DNA of 29,760 nt from Rhizopus sp. PT2906 (GCA_025529335.1 JAMYHX010000520.1:1-29760); one strand, 5' to 3'; numbered from the stretch's first letter, positions 20,046-29,760 are shown. Notes: generated by a model not told the origin, from the sequence alone. Program-made: numbers and translations.

Positions 20046-21158
20046 TTATAGCTCTGGAGGGGGTTGCTGGGTATCTTGAAATAGTATAATTGTATCAAAC
20101 ATATTGCTTTTTACTTCATAGTAGATTAAATTATCTACAAAAATAAAATGCGTGTTATATGAAGTATTTGTTAACTTGCTGAAATAGATTTTGTTTCTTC
20201 CGCTTTGATTGATTGATTTTAAAGTATTCGCATAATTTTTCTTAATATCGCAGTCGTATTTTGCCATTGATGAGGAAATAGGAAACCACTACATGCACTA
20301 AAAGCTAGACTAATGCTACGGGCACTGCCTCCAGATACTACCTATGATGCCATCCAACAAAACTGTTCACCATCTTGGTTTATGTTCTTTTCAAGAAGAA
20401 GAGAGAAAAGAAATGTTGTCAGTTGATCAAAAAAGCCCACTTATGATAGATTCGTATTTGCATTATTTAGCCTACTTTCTGGTGCATGTAAAACATAAAT
20501 CAGTGTCTTTCTATTTCATGTTTAGACAAATCATCGATAATATCCTCAGTATAAGGCTGAGGACTCCTATCAAGCAGGCTTTGAATGTATGCCTCATGTT
20601 CAAATATGAAGGAGCTCGTATGACTAGCGTCCTTTTCTGAAAGTTTATATGACACTTCATTGGTAACGTTCCCGCCATCCTCAAGCAGTACGAGGTTTAA
20701 TGTCAAGCTTCTTTTCAAATCAGACCATTCTTCCTCTTTCCTCTGCACCTTCTAGCATTCGATCTATAAACACCTCTCTTATCACTGAAATCATTGTAAG
20801 TGTTCTCCCTTTAATCTTAATTTAGTAACAGCCTTTGGTTCTATAGCATCGCTTTTCTTCACAATTTTTTCTTCAATAAATCTGTGGGCTTCTAAATAAA
20901 AGTTTTGTAAAACGATGGTTTGCAGGACAAGGTTAGGATCTTTGATTTGCATTAGAACATCATAAGGTCGAGCACTTTTATTCCTTGTTCTTCATAAAGG
21001 GAAAGTATTTGTCATTGCTAAGTTTTGAAACAAAAAGTAGACTTCATTCTAAAATTAGTTACAAAAGAAAGCTTGCTTGCCAAGTGCCTCTTCAAGTACT
21101 TCTAATGTAGCAATCTTTAAAAAGATGGCAGCCTCTAACTTTTGGGTGTCGTTCATTT
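20046..21158 (-). pseudogene. Broken gene of unknown family, inverted relative to its probable original promoter
   Basis: The minus strand starts at ATG 21154-21156 (MNDTQKLEAAIFLKIATLEV...). Protein-like segments follow in order but in different frames: PYDVLMQIKDPNLVLQTIV, then AHRFIEEKIVKKSDAIEPKA, then IREVFIDRMLEGAEE, then EEEWSDLKRSLTLNLVLLED with ASHTSSFIFEHEAYIQSLLD (20500-20748), then TLIYVLHAPESRLNNANT, FDQLTTFLFSLLLEKNINQD and a last frame at 20046-20267. At least two single-base frameshifts and several in-frame stops separate the parts, and no introns rescue all of them. Gradual decay of a single-copy gene is the simplest reading. Genuine exons plus sequence errors are the alternative. 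No domain is recognised. Confidence 0.5.
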
Positions 21159-21238
21159 TTGGAAAAGTGACATTTATTCTTTAATAAGAGTCATTTAATT
21201 TTAGTAAACAGACAATGTTTACCGTTCTTGCTGTAAAT
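21143..21238 (+). repeat. Inverted repeat copy B
   Basis: It matches copy A (19770-19835) in reverse orientation, with the order CATTTTTGG, GTGACATTTATTC and GTTTACCGTTCT. It forms the 5' flank of the broken gene at 20046-21158. Confidence 0.7.
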
Positions 21239-21483
21239 AAAAAAAAAAAAAAGAAAAAGAGCTCACACACACACACGCACACACCAATATTCATACAGAC
21301 GCACACACGCACACACACACACACACACACAGACACAAAAAATAACCTCTCTCCCTTTTTTTTATTATTTCTTTCTTTTCTTTTTTCTTTTCTTTCTTTC
21401 TTTTCTTTTCTTTATTCTTTTTTTTTTTTCCTTTCCTTTTTCTTATAGAAAATAAAAGCTTAGAAAATAGCTGCTTGATATAA
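21239..21483. repeat. Simple-sequence block: A run, (CA)n, poly-pyrimidine tract
   Basis: An A run (21239-21252) is followed by interrupted (CA)n repeats at 21264-21335 and a C/T-rich tract at 21345-21445. The block lies directly upstream of the PSP1-domain gene and supplies its promoter pyrimidine stretch. Open frames here (21215-21448 and its antisense) are products of the repeats. Confidence 0.7.
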
Positions 21484-23175
21484 ATGTCCAAGCCTGTTTC
21501 AAGTGTAAAGTGACCCAAAGAACAAAATATAGCTTAATACAAGTTTTTTCTATTAGGCGTTTTTTAATGAACCATCAAAAAATGAAGAAACCAATGCAAA
21601 CACAGGTTGGCAACCATTTGGAAGTAGAAGACCAAGTCTTATATCACCTGCTATGACTACTTCGAATGACCTAATGACAAATGATCCTCTCGGTCGACTT
21701 CAAGATTATGCCTTTCCACCCGTACAACGAAACTCAGCCATAAATACCGCATCAAATAATGAGTGGTCTACAAATAATGCAGCTGCACCATGGTCTGTAT
21801 TAAATACGGGTAGCATGACGAGTCCGACAGAGTACCCTGATATTGCCTCTGTTCCTATGCTGCCTGAGGTATCTGGTGAGCCATTCTATAGAGAACATAG
21901 ATCGATGTCATACTCTTTTGGCTTTGAAGAACAGTGGCAACTGAAGCATCATTTTCAACAGCAGCAGCATCATCAACTACAACAGCACTACAATATGATC
22001 AGTAACAATAAAAACACCCCATTATTTTCAAATAATAGTGGTAGTACTCCAAGTAATTTACTAGATACAATGCATGAAGAAGAAGAGGAAGAAGAGGAGG
22101 AGGAGGAATTACTGAGGGCAAGGGTTAGATCAAAATCATCAGCAGCCGTCATGGATATATGGAGTCCATTGAAGGATAATAGAAGTAATAATGCCTTTCA
22201 TCGTCGTTTATCATTGGCACCCATCTCACTTCCTCCTCCTCCTATTTTGCCAACTACTTCACCTTTGTATACACCCCAGATGTCTGCTGGCGATAGAGAA
22301 AGAATCCGTAGATTTTCATTAACTCCATTGACATTAGATACCCACAAGTAAGGGGCTCAAAAAAAAAAAGAGAGAAAAAAAAATGATAAATTAACTCTGT
22401 ATATAGTCCATTCACAACAAGTAGCAACCATAGCAGTAACAATGATAATACCAATAGTGCATTACTTGCTCAAAGACGTCATTCATTAGCTGGACCAACG
22501 CACATCTCAAGCATGGATGCGTTAACCGAGACTGTTGAAAGTTTGGCCATTCAGCCGCATGCAGATAACAAGAAAGAAGATGAAATGGAAGAAGACATCA
22601 ATATAGATGATATGGGCAAAGGTGTCAAGTTTGACTCTGAGGTATTGAGCAATGCTATATTCTATGCTATTGAATTCAAAGGAGGAAGATCAGACATATT
22701 CTATTCACCTCTACCCAATTTCAAACAAGATGACTTGGTGATCGTTGAAGCTGATAGAGGGCGTGATCTCGGAAAGATAAGCATGGAAAACATTAGTCGA
22801 TCACAAATAGAAAGCTTTTATCGAAGCAATCGAAATATAGAAGATGAACCATCAGAAAAGAAACAAGAAATTTATATCAAACGTATCTTTCGTCATGCAA
22901 GACCTGACGAGATCACACTACTTTTAGCCAAGGGTCAAGATGAATCCAAGGCATTGATTGTTTGTCAATCCAAGATTAAGCAAAAGAAACTCAACATGCA
23001 AGTGGTTGATGCAGAATATCAATGGCAAGTTCTTTGTTTATTATTTCATACATCTAATTTATTCTACAGGGACAGACGAAAGCTTACATTTTACTTTGTG
23101 GCAGAAAAAAGGGTTGACTTTCGAGAATTGGTTAGAGAACTATTTAAGCTTTACAAGACACGTATTTGGATGTAA
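21484..23175 (+). CDS. PSP1 C-terminal domain protein
   Basis: Four exons (21484-21504, 21557-22347, 22407-23024, 23070-23175), 511 aa. The first coding exon is only seven codons (MSKPVSS), found by matching a GTAAAG donor and a TATTAG acceptor in phase. Residues 1-340 are Asn/Ser/Gln-rich and disordered, with a polyQ/H patch, an acidic EEEEE run, and repeated basic-Arg-Ser sites (RRPSL, RRLSLAP, RRFSLTP, RRHSLAG) that look like kinase or 14-3-3 sites. The PSP1 domain starts near 360 (FKGGRSDIFYSPLPNF, DDLVIVEADRGRDLGKI) and ends with EYQWDRRKLTFYFVAEKRVD and FRELVRELFKLYKTRIWM. PSP1 was found as a multicopy suppressor of DNA polymerase alpha mutations in yeast; related proteins are found in mRNA-regulatory complexes. 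The molecular function is uncertain. The last intron is GC-AG. Confidence 0.9.
23025..23069 (+). other. GC-AG intron in the PSP1-domain gene
   Basis: A 45-nt intron with donor GCAAGT and acceptor CTACAG after a CTAAT branch site. Removal joins TG to G, giving the conserved W of EYQWDRRKL. The GT four bases further on (AA-GTTCTT) would shift the frame. Length is a multiple of three with no stop, so retention adds 15 residues inside the PSP1 domain. Confidence 0.8.
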
Positions 23176-23190
23176 GGGTCTGGTTTATGT

Positions 23191-23292
23191 ATAAAGCACC
23201 ATCTTTCTAAACATTGTCATTTATTTGTAGGTGCACTATCAACTCTATCAAAATGTTCAAAAAATAGAATCATTATTTCACTATGATTGGTT
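23191..23292 (+). repeat. Promoter module copy 1 (CCAAT box, C/T tract, TATA)
   Basis: AAGCACCATCTTTCTAAACA, then ATTGTC, TTTGTAGGTGCAC, ATCAAAATGTTCAAAAAATA and TGATTGG (reverse CCAAT). It is followed by a C/T stretch and CTTTATAAAAAAAAG (about 23307). It starts just after the PSP1 gene stop and is largely collinear with copy 2 by eye. No gene follows it. Confidence 0.7.
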
Positions 23293-24052
23293 GATCGCTC
23301 TCTCTCTTTATAAAAAAAAGAACAGAACATATAAACATAAGCAAGTTTTTTTTTTTTTTTCAAAATAATAAATCAATATATCTTTATCAAAAGCACAGCA
23401 GGTTTGTGGGAGGTAAAATCAACTGCTCTTACTTACTTTTATGTATGTTGACTCTACTGCACTTTATTAGATGTAATGATGCATTTTATATGCATCTACT
23501 TTAGGAAAAGGTACTAACTTGTTGATTCCAAGTCTTCTTTTCATTATCTCTACTCAGTATATGATCTCCTTTTGAAATTATGATTTCAATTCGAGAAATA
23601 TATGCATATTTGGTTCAATTAAAGTGTTATATAATTGCTCGTTTTGGGCTTATTTGAGTGAAGCACTGGGGGGGGGGGGAAACAATAAAAGTGAACACAT
23701 CTTGAACAGGCTGCCTTGTCAATTGTAACAGGAATAAAGTCGCCGCTAAACATATTCTCTTTCTATCTTCCGATATCCGGAACACTCTATCATTTTTTAA
23801 GGTGAACATGTATATATTAACTTTATTAATCATCTTGTAGAAATGATAAATGTGCAAACAAATAGCCAATGGTTATGGTTCAAAAACAATAATATAATAC
23901 GAATAGATAGACATTGGATATCATAAAAAACAATATTTAAACTGTTTGCTTACAAATGCAGTCCCTTTCTTTACATTGACTTTTTATGTTTTTGCACGAG
24001 AGAATCAATAAAGACAGAGATGTATTCAAACATAAGATAATATTTGTCTTTA

Positions 24053-24167
24053 GTAAGCGCCATTTATTTAAACATTGTCAACCATTTTGTAGGCGCACCA
24101 TTGAGTTAATCAAAATGTTTAAAAAAAATAGATGTTAAATTCAATCGTCGCTGTACTCTGATTGGTC
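24053..24167 (+). repeat. Promoter module copy 2 (CCAAT box, C/T tract, TATA)
   Basis: AAGCGCCATTTATTTAAACA, ATTGTC, TTTGTAGGCGCAC, ATCAAAATGTTTAAAAAAAA and TGATTGG, followed by a C/T stretch and ATATAAAAAAC (about 24192). It lies about 280 bp before the GATA factor ATG and is probably its core promoter. Confidence 0.7.
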
Positions 24168-24444
24168 TTTTCTCTTCATTTCTATTACCATATAAAAAAC
24201 ACACACTCACACTCACACATATACACTTGTATATTTTTTCTTTCTTTCTTCTTTTTTTTTTTTTCTCTCTCTTTCTTTTTCTGTCCACAGTACTTCTTTT
24301 TCCTCTTCCTTCTTCCCCTCCTCTTCTCTATCTTATATTATCGTATTTCAATATTTAACTCTATAAAAGGAAAAAAATAACTACTGCCAAAAAAAATCAG
24401 TCTAGAAAAGTTTACGCTCTTAGCTTGGAAAAAGAAGTTGTCTA

Positions 24445-26701
24445 ATGCAAACTAATTTCGAATCAACAAAAGCAAAGAATAACCATACAGCAGATCTTCA
24501 TTTGGGAACTATAAAAAAGAACAATAACCTTCATGTTGCTGCTTTATCACCCAAGACACCTCCTGCTGTGACCGCTGCTATTCTGTCGGACAACCTGTTT
24601 CCACCCAGAAAACCAAAAGCGATGATTGAAGATAGCGATGATGATGATAATGATAGTAGTGATGATGATGAAAAAAAGAGTAAAAAAGAAGATCCATTGG
24701 CAACACAAGTATGGAGGTTATATACAAAGGCAAAAGATACTTTGCCTAATGGTTCTAGATTAGAAAACTTGACTTGGCGAATGATGGCCATGACGTTGAA
24801 TAAAAAGAAAAAGGCATCAGAACAGCCCTTGAATGAATCAGATGAAGAAAAAAAAGAGGATGAGGATAACATGCAGGTGGAAGATGAAAAAGAGCAAATT
24901 AAAGATGAGCATACCACGAATTCACCACCACAACCAGGTGATACCACTACCTTACTCTCATCTTCTGCTCCTCCTTATATGCTTGACTTTATGTCTTCTA
25001 ATAATTTCCAACAACAACAGCAACTACTACAACAGCAAGAACAGAAGCGAAATGTGATGATCTATGGCTCTACAAGAGCTACTACACCTGCTGTACATAC
25101 AAATTTAAATTCTGTAAGGGTTAATAATAATAATATTTTCATATGATTATGAAAGCTAATATGTTTATATTTCAAAATAGCCATATATGTTATCGAGTAT
25201 GTATGATACAAACAGTATCACTATTCCTGCAGATATGGACATGTCGGATGATTATCATGAACCTCTTTCACCCAATTCAACTACATCTTTATTTCAACCT
25301 TCGTCTTCTATAGAATCAAATGGACTCAATTACTTTAGTCAATCTGTACCCAGTTATCATCATCGTCTACAGCAAAATACAAATGTATCTAGTCCCATTG
25401 GACTATTCCCTCAATTAGGATCCAACATGTCTGAACCACAGCATTATTTTGCTACAGCACCCAATGAATCATCTCCATCACCTGCTGGTTATTCACCAAG
25501 TCATGGCGAATTGAATGCGGGTGCATTGAGTTTTGAAGACATTTTGAAAATGTATTATGTGAATCAAAATAACCCTCAAGTTGCAGCAGCAGCAGCAGCA
25601 GCAGCAGCAGTCGCCGTATCAAGTGCAAACACACCCAGCACGATTCAGCCTTCATTGACTAATAATAATAATAACAATAATAATAACAGCAATAACTCTG
25701 TTCTCAACCCGTTTACTACTGACTTACCTCATCTGTCACCTGCTTATTCTTCACTTCCTCAAGGTGAAACAAGACAAAAGGAAATATATATATATAAATT
25801 ATTAACCTTGTTTTTTGTTTTAGATGGCTTATTAACTCCTACAGGGCATTCACCTGTTAATAACACACCACCTATAAAATCCTATGCTACCCTTTCTAGG
25901 TTAGCCTCAAACCTACCCCCTCAAAAGACCACAGAACCCCTTAACTCAAGTTCAAAGCAAATCATTCAAGAAAAGAATGACGAAGCGACACCAAAGCCTT
26001 CTAGTGCTGGTTCATCAAGAAGTAACTCAACCACAAAATGTACAAATTGTGGTACGACAACAACACCGCTTTGGCGCCGTGATCCCGAAGGACAGCCTTT
26101 ATGTAATGCTTGTGGTCTATTTCTTAAATTACATGGTGTTGTTCGACCTCTCAGCTTGAAAACAGATGTTATCAAAAAGCGTAATCGAAACAGTAGTTCG
26201 GCCACTGCAGCTCAAAAATCAGCTAGCAGCACACTCACCAGTAGCAGTAGTAATAGCAGTAGCAGTAGTAGTATAAAGAGTAGTAGTACAACGAGCATTC
26301 TTGGGAAAAAACCTATTTTGTCTGCAAATCTTTTACCAAATACAAACGATAGAATCACTAATGATACGACAGTGACAAATAACAGCGGATTATTATTCAA
26401 ACATCAATCAGGTGCAGCAAATACGAACACGAGTATATCAAGTAATCCTACAGCTACTACTACCACTACTACTACGACAACGACACCTACTGGAAGACCT
26501 ATTACGTTTACACCTTCAAGATGGGGAACTCAAACATTAAACAAGCGTCAACGAAGACATTCTATTGAAGACAACAATGATTCACAATCCTTAAGGCAGC
26601 AACAACTCCAACAAAGCGTGTTTCGTGTTGGTTCATTAGGGTCAAATAATAATAACAATAATCACAATAGTAATTACAGATTATCATTTCCAAACTCATA
26701 A
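24445..26701 (+). CDS. AreA/Gat1-type GATA zinc-finger transcription factor (nitrogen regulation)
   Basis: Three exons (24445-25113, 25181-25763, 25824-26701), 709 aa. Residues 86-118 are the fungal DUF1752 motif (VWRLYTKAKDTLPNG, LENLTWRMMAMTL), a hallmark of AreA/NIT2/Gat1 nitrogen regulators. The type IVa finger CX2CX17CX2C starts at C490 (CTNCGTTTTPLWRRDPEG, LCNACGLFLKLHG) with the basic tail RPLSLKTDVIKKRNR that grips (A/T)GATA(A/G). The rest is low-complexity: acidic D/E stretches (activation-like), polyQ, polyAla (nine Ala near 355), polyAsn, polySer and polyThr. A poly(A) signal lies at 26731. The protein likely activates use of secondary nitrogen sources in the nucleus. The C-terminus lacks the short hydrophobic end that contacts the NmrA co-repressor in ascomycete AreA. 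Intron 2 is frame-preserving and stop-free. Confidence 0.92.
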
Positions 26702-26990
26702 TTATGAAAATATAGAATCATATTTTGTTCAATAAAAAATGTTCTCACACAAAATGAAAAGGGGAATGCTTTCATTACCTTAATCTTTTCTTATATTCTT
26801 GATGTAAAGATGATGAATATCTTTTCTAATGGATCATCTTTAATAAGCACACGATTTTTTTTTAATTATATTCAATGCACAATGGCGTTCATTGTAAATG
26901 GGTGTCTACAGGGGTGTCTGTAACATCCGTGTGTGTTTTTTTTTTTTTTTTTTTTTTTTTTCTTCTTCAAATCTACTCTTTCTTTCACCC
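26702..26990. other. Intergenic region, poly(T) tract before the RS gene
   Basis: It contains the GATA gene poly(A) signal (AATAAA 26731-26736), a short direct repeat GGGTGTCT (about 26900-26918), and a run of 23 T (about 26938-26961) about 30 bp before the next ATG. No gene is visible. Confidence 0.5.
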
Positions 26991-27812
26991 ATGGCAGACA
27001 GAAAAAGTAAAAAGAGAGACCATGCATCATGTTCTTAAACTCAATTGAATCATAGAAACTTCACTTTCTTCCAGATATCGGTCACCAGAATCATATAGAC
27101 GTCGTTACAAAAGTAGAAGCAGATCACCTACTAGACACAGACGTTCATCTTCCAAGCACGGTCGTGGTAAAATATATATGCTACATGTTGTATTATACAC
27201 GTTCCTCATTCATATTTCTTTATGGATATAAACCATCGATCCACACTATACAAATCAATATATTTCTCTTGATAAAGAAGATGTAAAGCGAAAACATAAA
27301 AAGACAAGAACTCGTTATTCTTCTGACAGAGATAGCAGAGACAATAGTAGTGATAGTGATAGTAGTGATAGCGAAAGCGATAGAGAAGAGTATAGCACCA
27401 AAAATAGAGAAAATAACAGTAGTAGTAGTAGTAGTCATAGTAGTGATAGTTCATCTGAAGGTTATTATACAAGAGTACAATTATAATCCATAGTATTCAT
27501 CATGCTTTATCAATTTAGATGAGAAAAGACGAAAGCATAAAAGAAAGCACAAGAAGAAACAAAAGAAAGAGCATAAAGTATAGCTATAATTAAACACACA
27601 GATAAAGAGAAACTTATGTTATATAATAGGAGGAGCGTAGAAATGCGATTACTGGTAAAAAGGTATAAAGTATATTTAATCACCTTGTCACCATCTAACA
27701 CCCCCCCCCCTCCTCTTTAAAGCTAAAACTCAAGATAAAAAAGACGGCAAAAGACAAGAAAGACGATCAGAACCGTTCCCAGCTGCTTGATTTTTTGAAC
27801 GCTGCCTTTTAA
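26991..27812 (+). CDS. Small Arg/Ser-rich basic protein, probably splicing-associated
   Basis: Six short exons (26991-27006, 27056-27166, 27278-27460, 27519-27577, 27630-27662, 27723-27812), 163 aa; all junctions keep phase. None exceeds 61 codons, so simple ORF scans miss the gene. It starts MADRKKTSLSSRYRSPESYR, with an RS-domain-like part (YKSRSRSPTRHRRSSSKHGR). A Ser/Asp-rich block (SSDSDSSDSESD, polyS) follows, then a Lys-rich block (KRRKHKRKHKKKQKKEHK) and a conserved-looking end NAITGKKLKLKIKK...NRSQLLDFLNAAF. RS and Lys-rich composition is typical of nuclear speckle or splicing cofactors, with SR-kinase sites. I cannot name the family from the C-terminal motif. The stop codon overlaps an AATAAA (27811-27816), and intron 5 carries a ten-C run beside its acceptor. 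Confidence 0.78.
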
Positions 27813-27816
27813 TAAA
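27811..27816 (+). terminator. AATAAA poly(A) signal overlapping the RS gene stop codon
   Basis: The stop TAA (27810-27812) and AATAAA share bases, and the next gene starts about 100 bp on. If used, cleavage would give a very short 3'UTR, in keeping with the tight spacing. Confidence 0.4.
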
Positions 27817-27912
27817 TGTGTGGCTTAGAACGCAGTCCTCGTTTTACTCTATTTCATTGTAAACTTGCTTTAATTGTTTCCCTTTTTCGATTATAACCAT
27901 TTTTGAAGTGAC

Positions 27913-29760
27913 ATGGCTGATCAAGTACAGTACCGTCTGGAACGCATGCTTCCTGAATTGGAAGCACTAGAGCGTAAAAAGATATTTACACATGTATTGT
28001 TATTTTTTTTTTTTTGCATGATTCAACAATATAAGCTAATCTATTCCCCCTTCTTCTTTAGGAAGAGATAAAATCAATCATCAAGAAAAGAACCAACCAT
28101 GAATACGCCATGAGTCGTCGTATTAAACAAAAAATCGATTTTCTGAGAAGCATAGAATATGAAATAAACCTTGAAGAACTTCGTAAGAAGAGAATAAAGC
28201 GTTTAGGTAAGAACTATTTGTTTGTGTATGAAACATTGTCTCATTCTATTCAGGTTACAATTTCGATCCTAAAGAAAAGAACCTTCAGTATTCTGGAATT
28301 AAGCGTATCTATAGTTTGTTCAAGAGAGCGACAACTCGATTCACTGGGGATCTCAAGTTATGGTTACAATATATTGACTTTGCTAAAAAGAATGATTCCA
28401 ACAATATTCTCTCTGGTATATTTGTCCAGTAAGTTTTGTATATATATTTGTACATGCCAGAATTATTCATCTGGTTTTAGAGCTATTCAATACCATCCAA
28501 TGAATCCTTCACTATGGATCATGGCTGCCTCTTGGGAACACGAACATAATTCAAACATTGCAGCTGCTAGAACACTGATGCAGAGAGCTATTCGCCTCAT
28601 GCCTGAGAATCAATTGCTTTGGCACGAATATTTCCGTTTAGAGTTAATATACATTGAAAAGATTAAGCTTAGAAGACGTATTTTGGGTATAGCCGAACAA
28701 TCTGACGAGCAAAAGGATATTGAGGCAATGGAAGTGGATGCAAAGGAAGAGGACAGTATTCAACTTCCAGCACTGACAGGAGAAGATGTTGATTCATGGA
28801 AAGAAGACCGTGGAGAATCAACCAAGTTCAAATTATCAGCAGAAGAAGCCAAATCGTTGGAAGAAGCCAATAATCCTATCTTGAAGGGACTTTTGTCAAG
28901 AATTATTTATGACAACGCTATACAGGGTAAGAGGAAAATATATATTGCTCCTTTTTGTAAACTTATTTGCTTTTATTAGCTATTCCCCACCATCTTGAAT
29001 TCCGTGAAAAGTTTATAGACATCTACCGTGAATTTTCCAATACAGAAGAACATATTGAATATATTTACGAGACGATTCGTCGAGATATGAGTCAAGTGCC
29101 AACAGCTCGTGCCTATTTAGCCAAGAGACACCTATTTGTACCAAAACCTGAACAGGAGAAAGACGAACAAACCCAATACATCTCAGTATCAGATCCTGCA
29201 TTTATTCCTGCACTAAGACAATGTGTTGAAGAATTTGAAGGAGCTCTGAATGACTTGACTGGATCTGATATGTGGGAGCTTTATATAGACTTTATATTAG
29301 GCTGGTACTCTATTGTCTCTGAAGAGAACTTGAAATTATACCTCAAAAAGCTAGCACAGAGAACATTTAAAGCATGTGAAAAGAAAGACTTGCTCTCAAA
29401 GACATTGTATGAAAAATGGACACAGTTTGCCATGGATCAACAAGATGTGGAGAAGGCAAGCAATTTAATAAAAGCTGGTCTCAAGGCATACCCTCACTCC
29501 GTTCCACTTTGGTTAAACAAGGTTCAATTATCTAAAGACGACAAAGACGCACAATTGGTGATATATTCACAAGGATTAGACTCAAACCCAGAATCACTTT
29601 TATTGTGGACATCATATAGAGATTGGATTAACAGTCAATGGGAAAAGAAAATTCTATCTGTTGATGAAGTGGATGCTATATTCTCTAAAGCGTGCGACAA
29701 GGCAACTATGCTACTACCTTCAGTGGCAATAGAAACAGAAGAACGTAATGCTATCAAGGT
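27913..29760 (+). CDS. UTP6: UTP6, U3 snoRNP/SSU-processome HAT-repeat protein (partial, 3' end outside window)
   Basis: Five exons so far: 27913-27993, 28062-28206, 28254-28428, 28481-28926 and 28980 to the window end. The N-terminus MADQVQYRLERMLPELEALE, with EEIKSIIKKRTNHEYAMSRR and DFLRSIEYEINLEELRKKR, is the diagnostic UTP6 N-terminal domain. HAT (half-a-TPR) repeats follow: LWLQYIDFAKK, PSLWIMAASWEHEHN, ARTLMQRAIRLMPENQLLWHEYFRLEL, and further on MWELYIDFILGWY and LWTSYRDWINSQW. UTP6 belongs to the UTP-B module of the nucleolar small-subunit processome, needed for early 18S pre-rRNA cleavages. The acidic insert around 28710-28860 (EAMEVDAKEEDS...) is a variable linker. The reading frame stays open to the window edge, where the remaining C-terminal HAT repeats are cut off. 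Confidence 0.93.

Larger units (their letters stand above)
23176..24444 (+). promoter_or_regulatory. 1.27-kb promoter region of the GATA factor gene
   Basis: No protein gene is visible on either strand. The region has two copies of a CCAAT/TATA module (23191-23292 and 24053-24167), a run of 12 G (23668-23679), and a long pyrimidine tract with CA repeats at 24195-24345. It also has at least seven HGATAR-type sites: TTATCA 23384, TTATCT 23544, CTATCT 23763, CTATCA 23787, TGATAA 23844, AGATAG 23905 and AGATAA 24035. GATA factors of the AreA/Gat1 group often control their own or each other's promoters, so self-regulation is a fair inference, although AT-rich DNA yields such sites by chance. Confidence 0.5.

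Noticed and set aside
21215..21518. Open frames on both strands rich in Lys, Thr-His or Phe-Leu-Ser
   Set aside because: They are translations of A runs, CA repeats and pyrimidine tracts, with no protein features.
24531..24947. Antisense frame of 138 codons, Ser-rich, opposite the GATA factor
   Set aside because: A mirror of D/E- and K-rich codons of the real gene.
1..29760. tRNA, rRNA, CRISPR array, bacterial-type promoter or operon signals
   Set aside because: No cloverleaf-type B-box context, no spaced direct repeats and no operon layout were seen; the gene structure is eukaryotic.

Overview
The window looks like nuclear DNA of an early-diverging filamentous fungus, most probably Mucoromycota (Mucorales-like). 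The reasons are AT-rich sequence, compact genes, and about 46 short introns (mostly 45-87 nt) with GTAAGT-like donors and CTAAC/CTAAT branch sites. The protein set also fits: a vertebrate-type GPAT3/4 acyltransferase, an AreA-type GATA factor with DUF1752, kanadaptin, UTP6 and a Tc1/mariner relic. The taxonomic call is inference. Exon joins were made by hand from splice motifs and reading-frame phase; in the coding genes all phases close.

Layout. 1-2291: gene-poor, with a possible 3' end of a gene at the left edge, degenerate exon-like pieces on the minus strand, and two adjacent palindromes just upstream of the next gene. 2292-6751 (+): P5B-type ATPase with an unusual secreted-type, Cys-rich N-terminus. 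7494-8877 (+): GPAT3/4-like acyltransferase. 9031-11309 (-): 12-exon APC amino-acid/GABA-type permease. 11310-12412: intergenic, with a decayed coding stretch on the minus strand. 12413-13844 (+): Era-like GTPase with KH domain. 13962-15092: degenerate Tc1/mariner element with candidate terminal inverted repeats. 15172-17193 (-): SH3...EH scaffold protein. 17667-18960 (+): kanadaptin-like FHA protein, whose stop codon overlaps the stop of the convergent Nudix gene at 18955-19742 (-). 19743-21483: rearranged intergenic block with a broken gene on the minus strand and an inverted duplication of the Nudix promoter region. 21484-23175 (+): PSP1-domain protein with a GC-AG intron. 23176-24444: long regulatory region in which a CCAAT/TATA promoter module occurs twice. 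24445-26701 (+): AreA/Gat1-like GATA factor. 26991-27812 (+): small RS-rich protein in six exons. 27913-end (+): UTP6, cut by the window edge.

The genes do not form one pathway; they are mostly housekeeping (ribosome biogenesis: UTP6 and Era; lipid synthesis: GPAT; endomembrane transport: P5B ATPase; nitrogen control and uptake: GATA factor and permease). The unusual signals are architectural: the P5B ectodomain, stop-on-stop convergent overlap, duplicated promoter modules, three frame-preserving stop-free introns (one GC-AG), and the Tc1 relic. I found no RNA genes, CRISPR arrays or new defence-like system.
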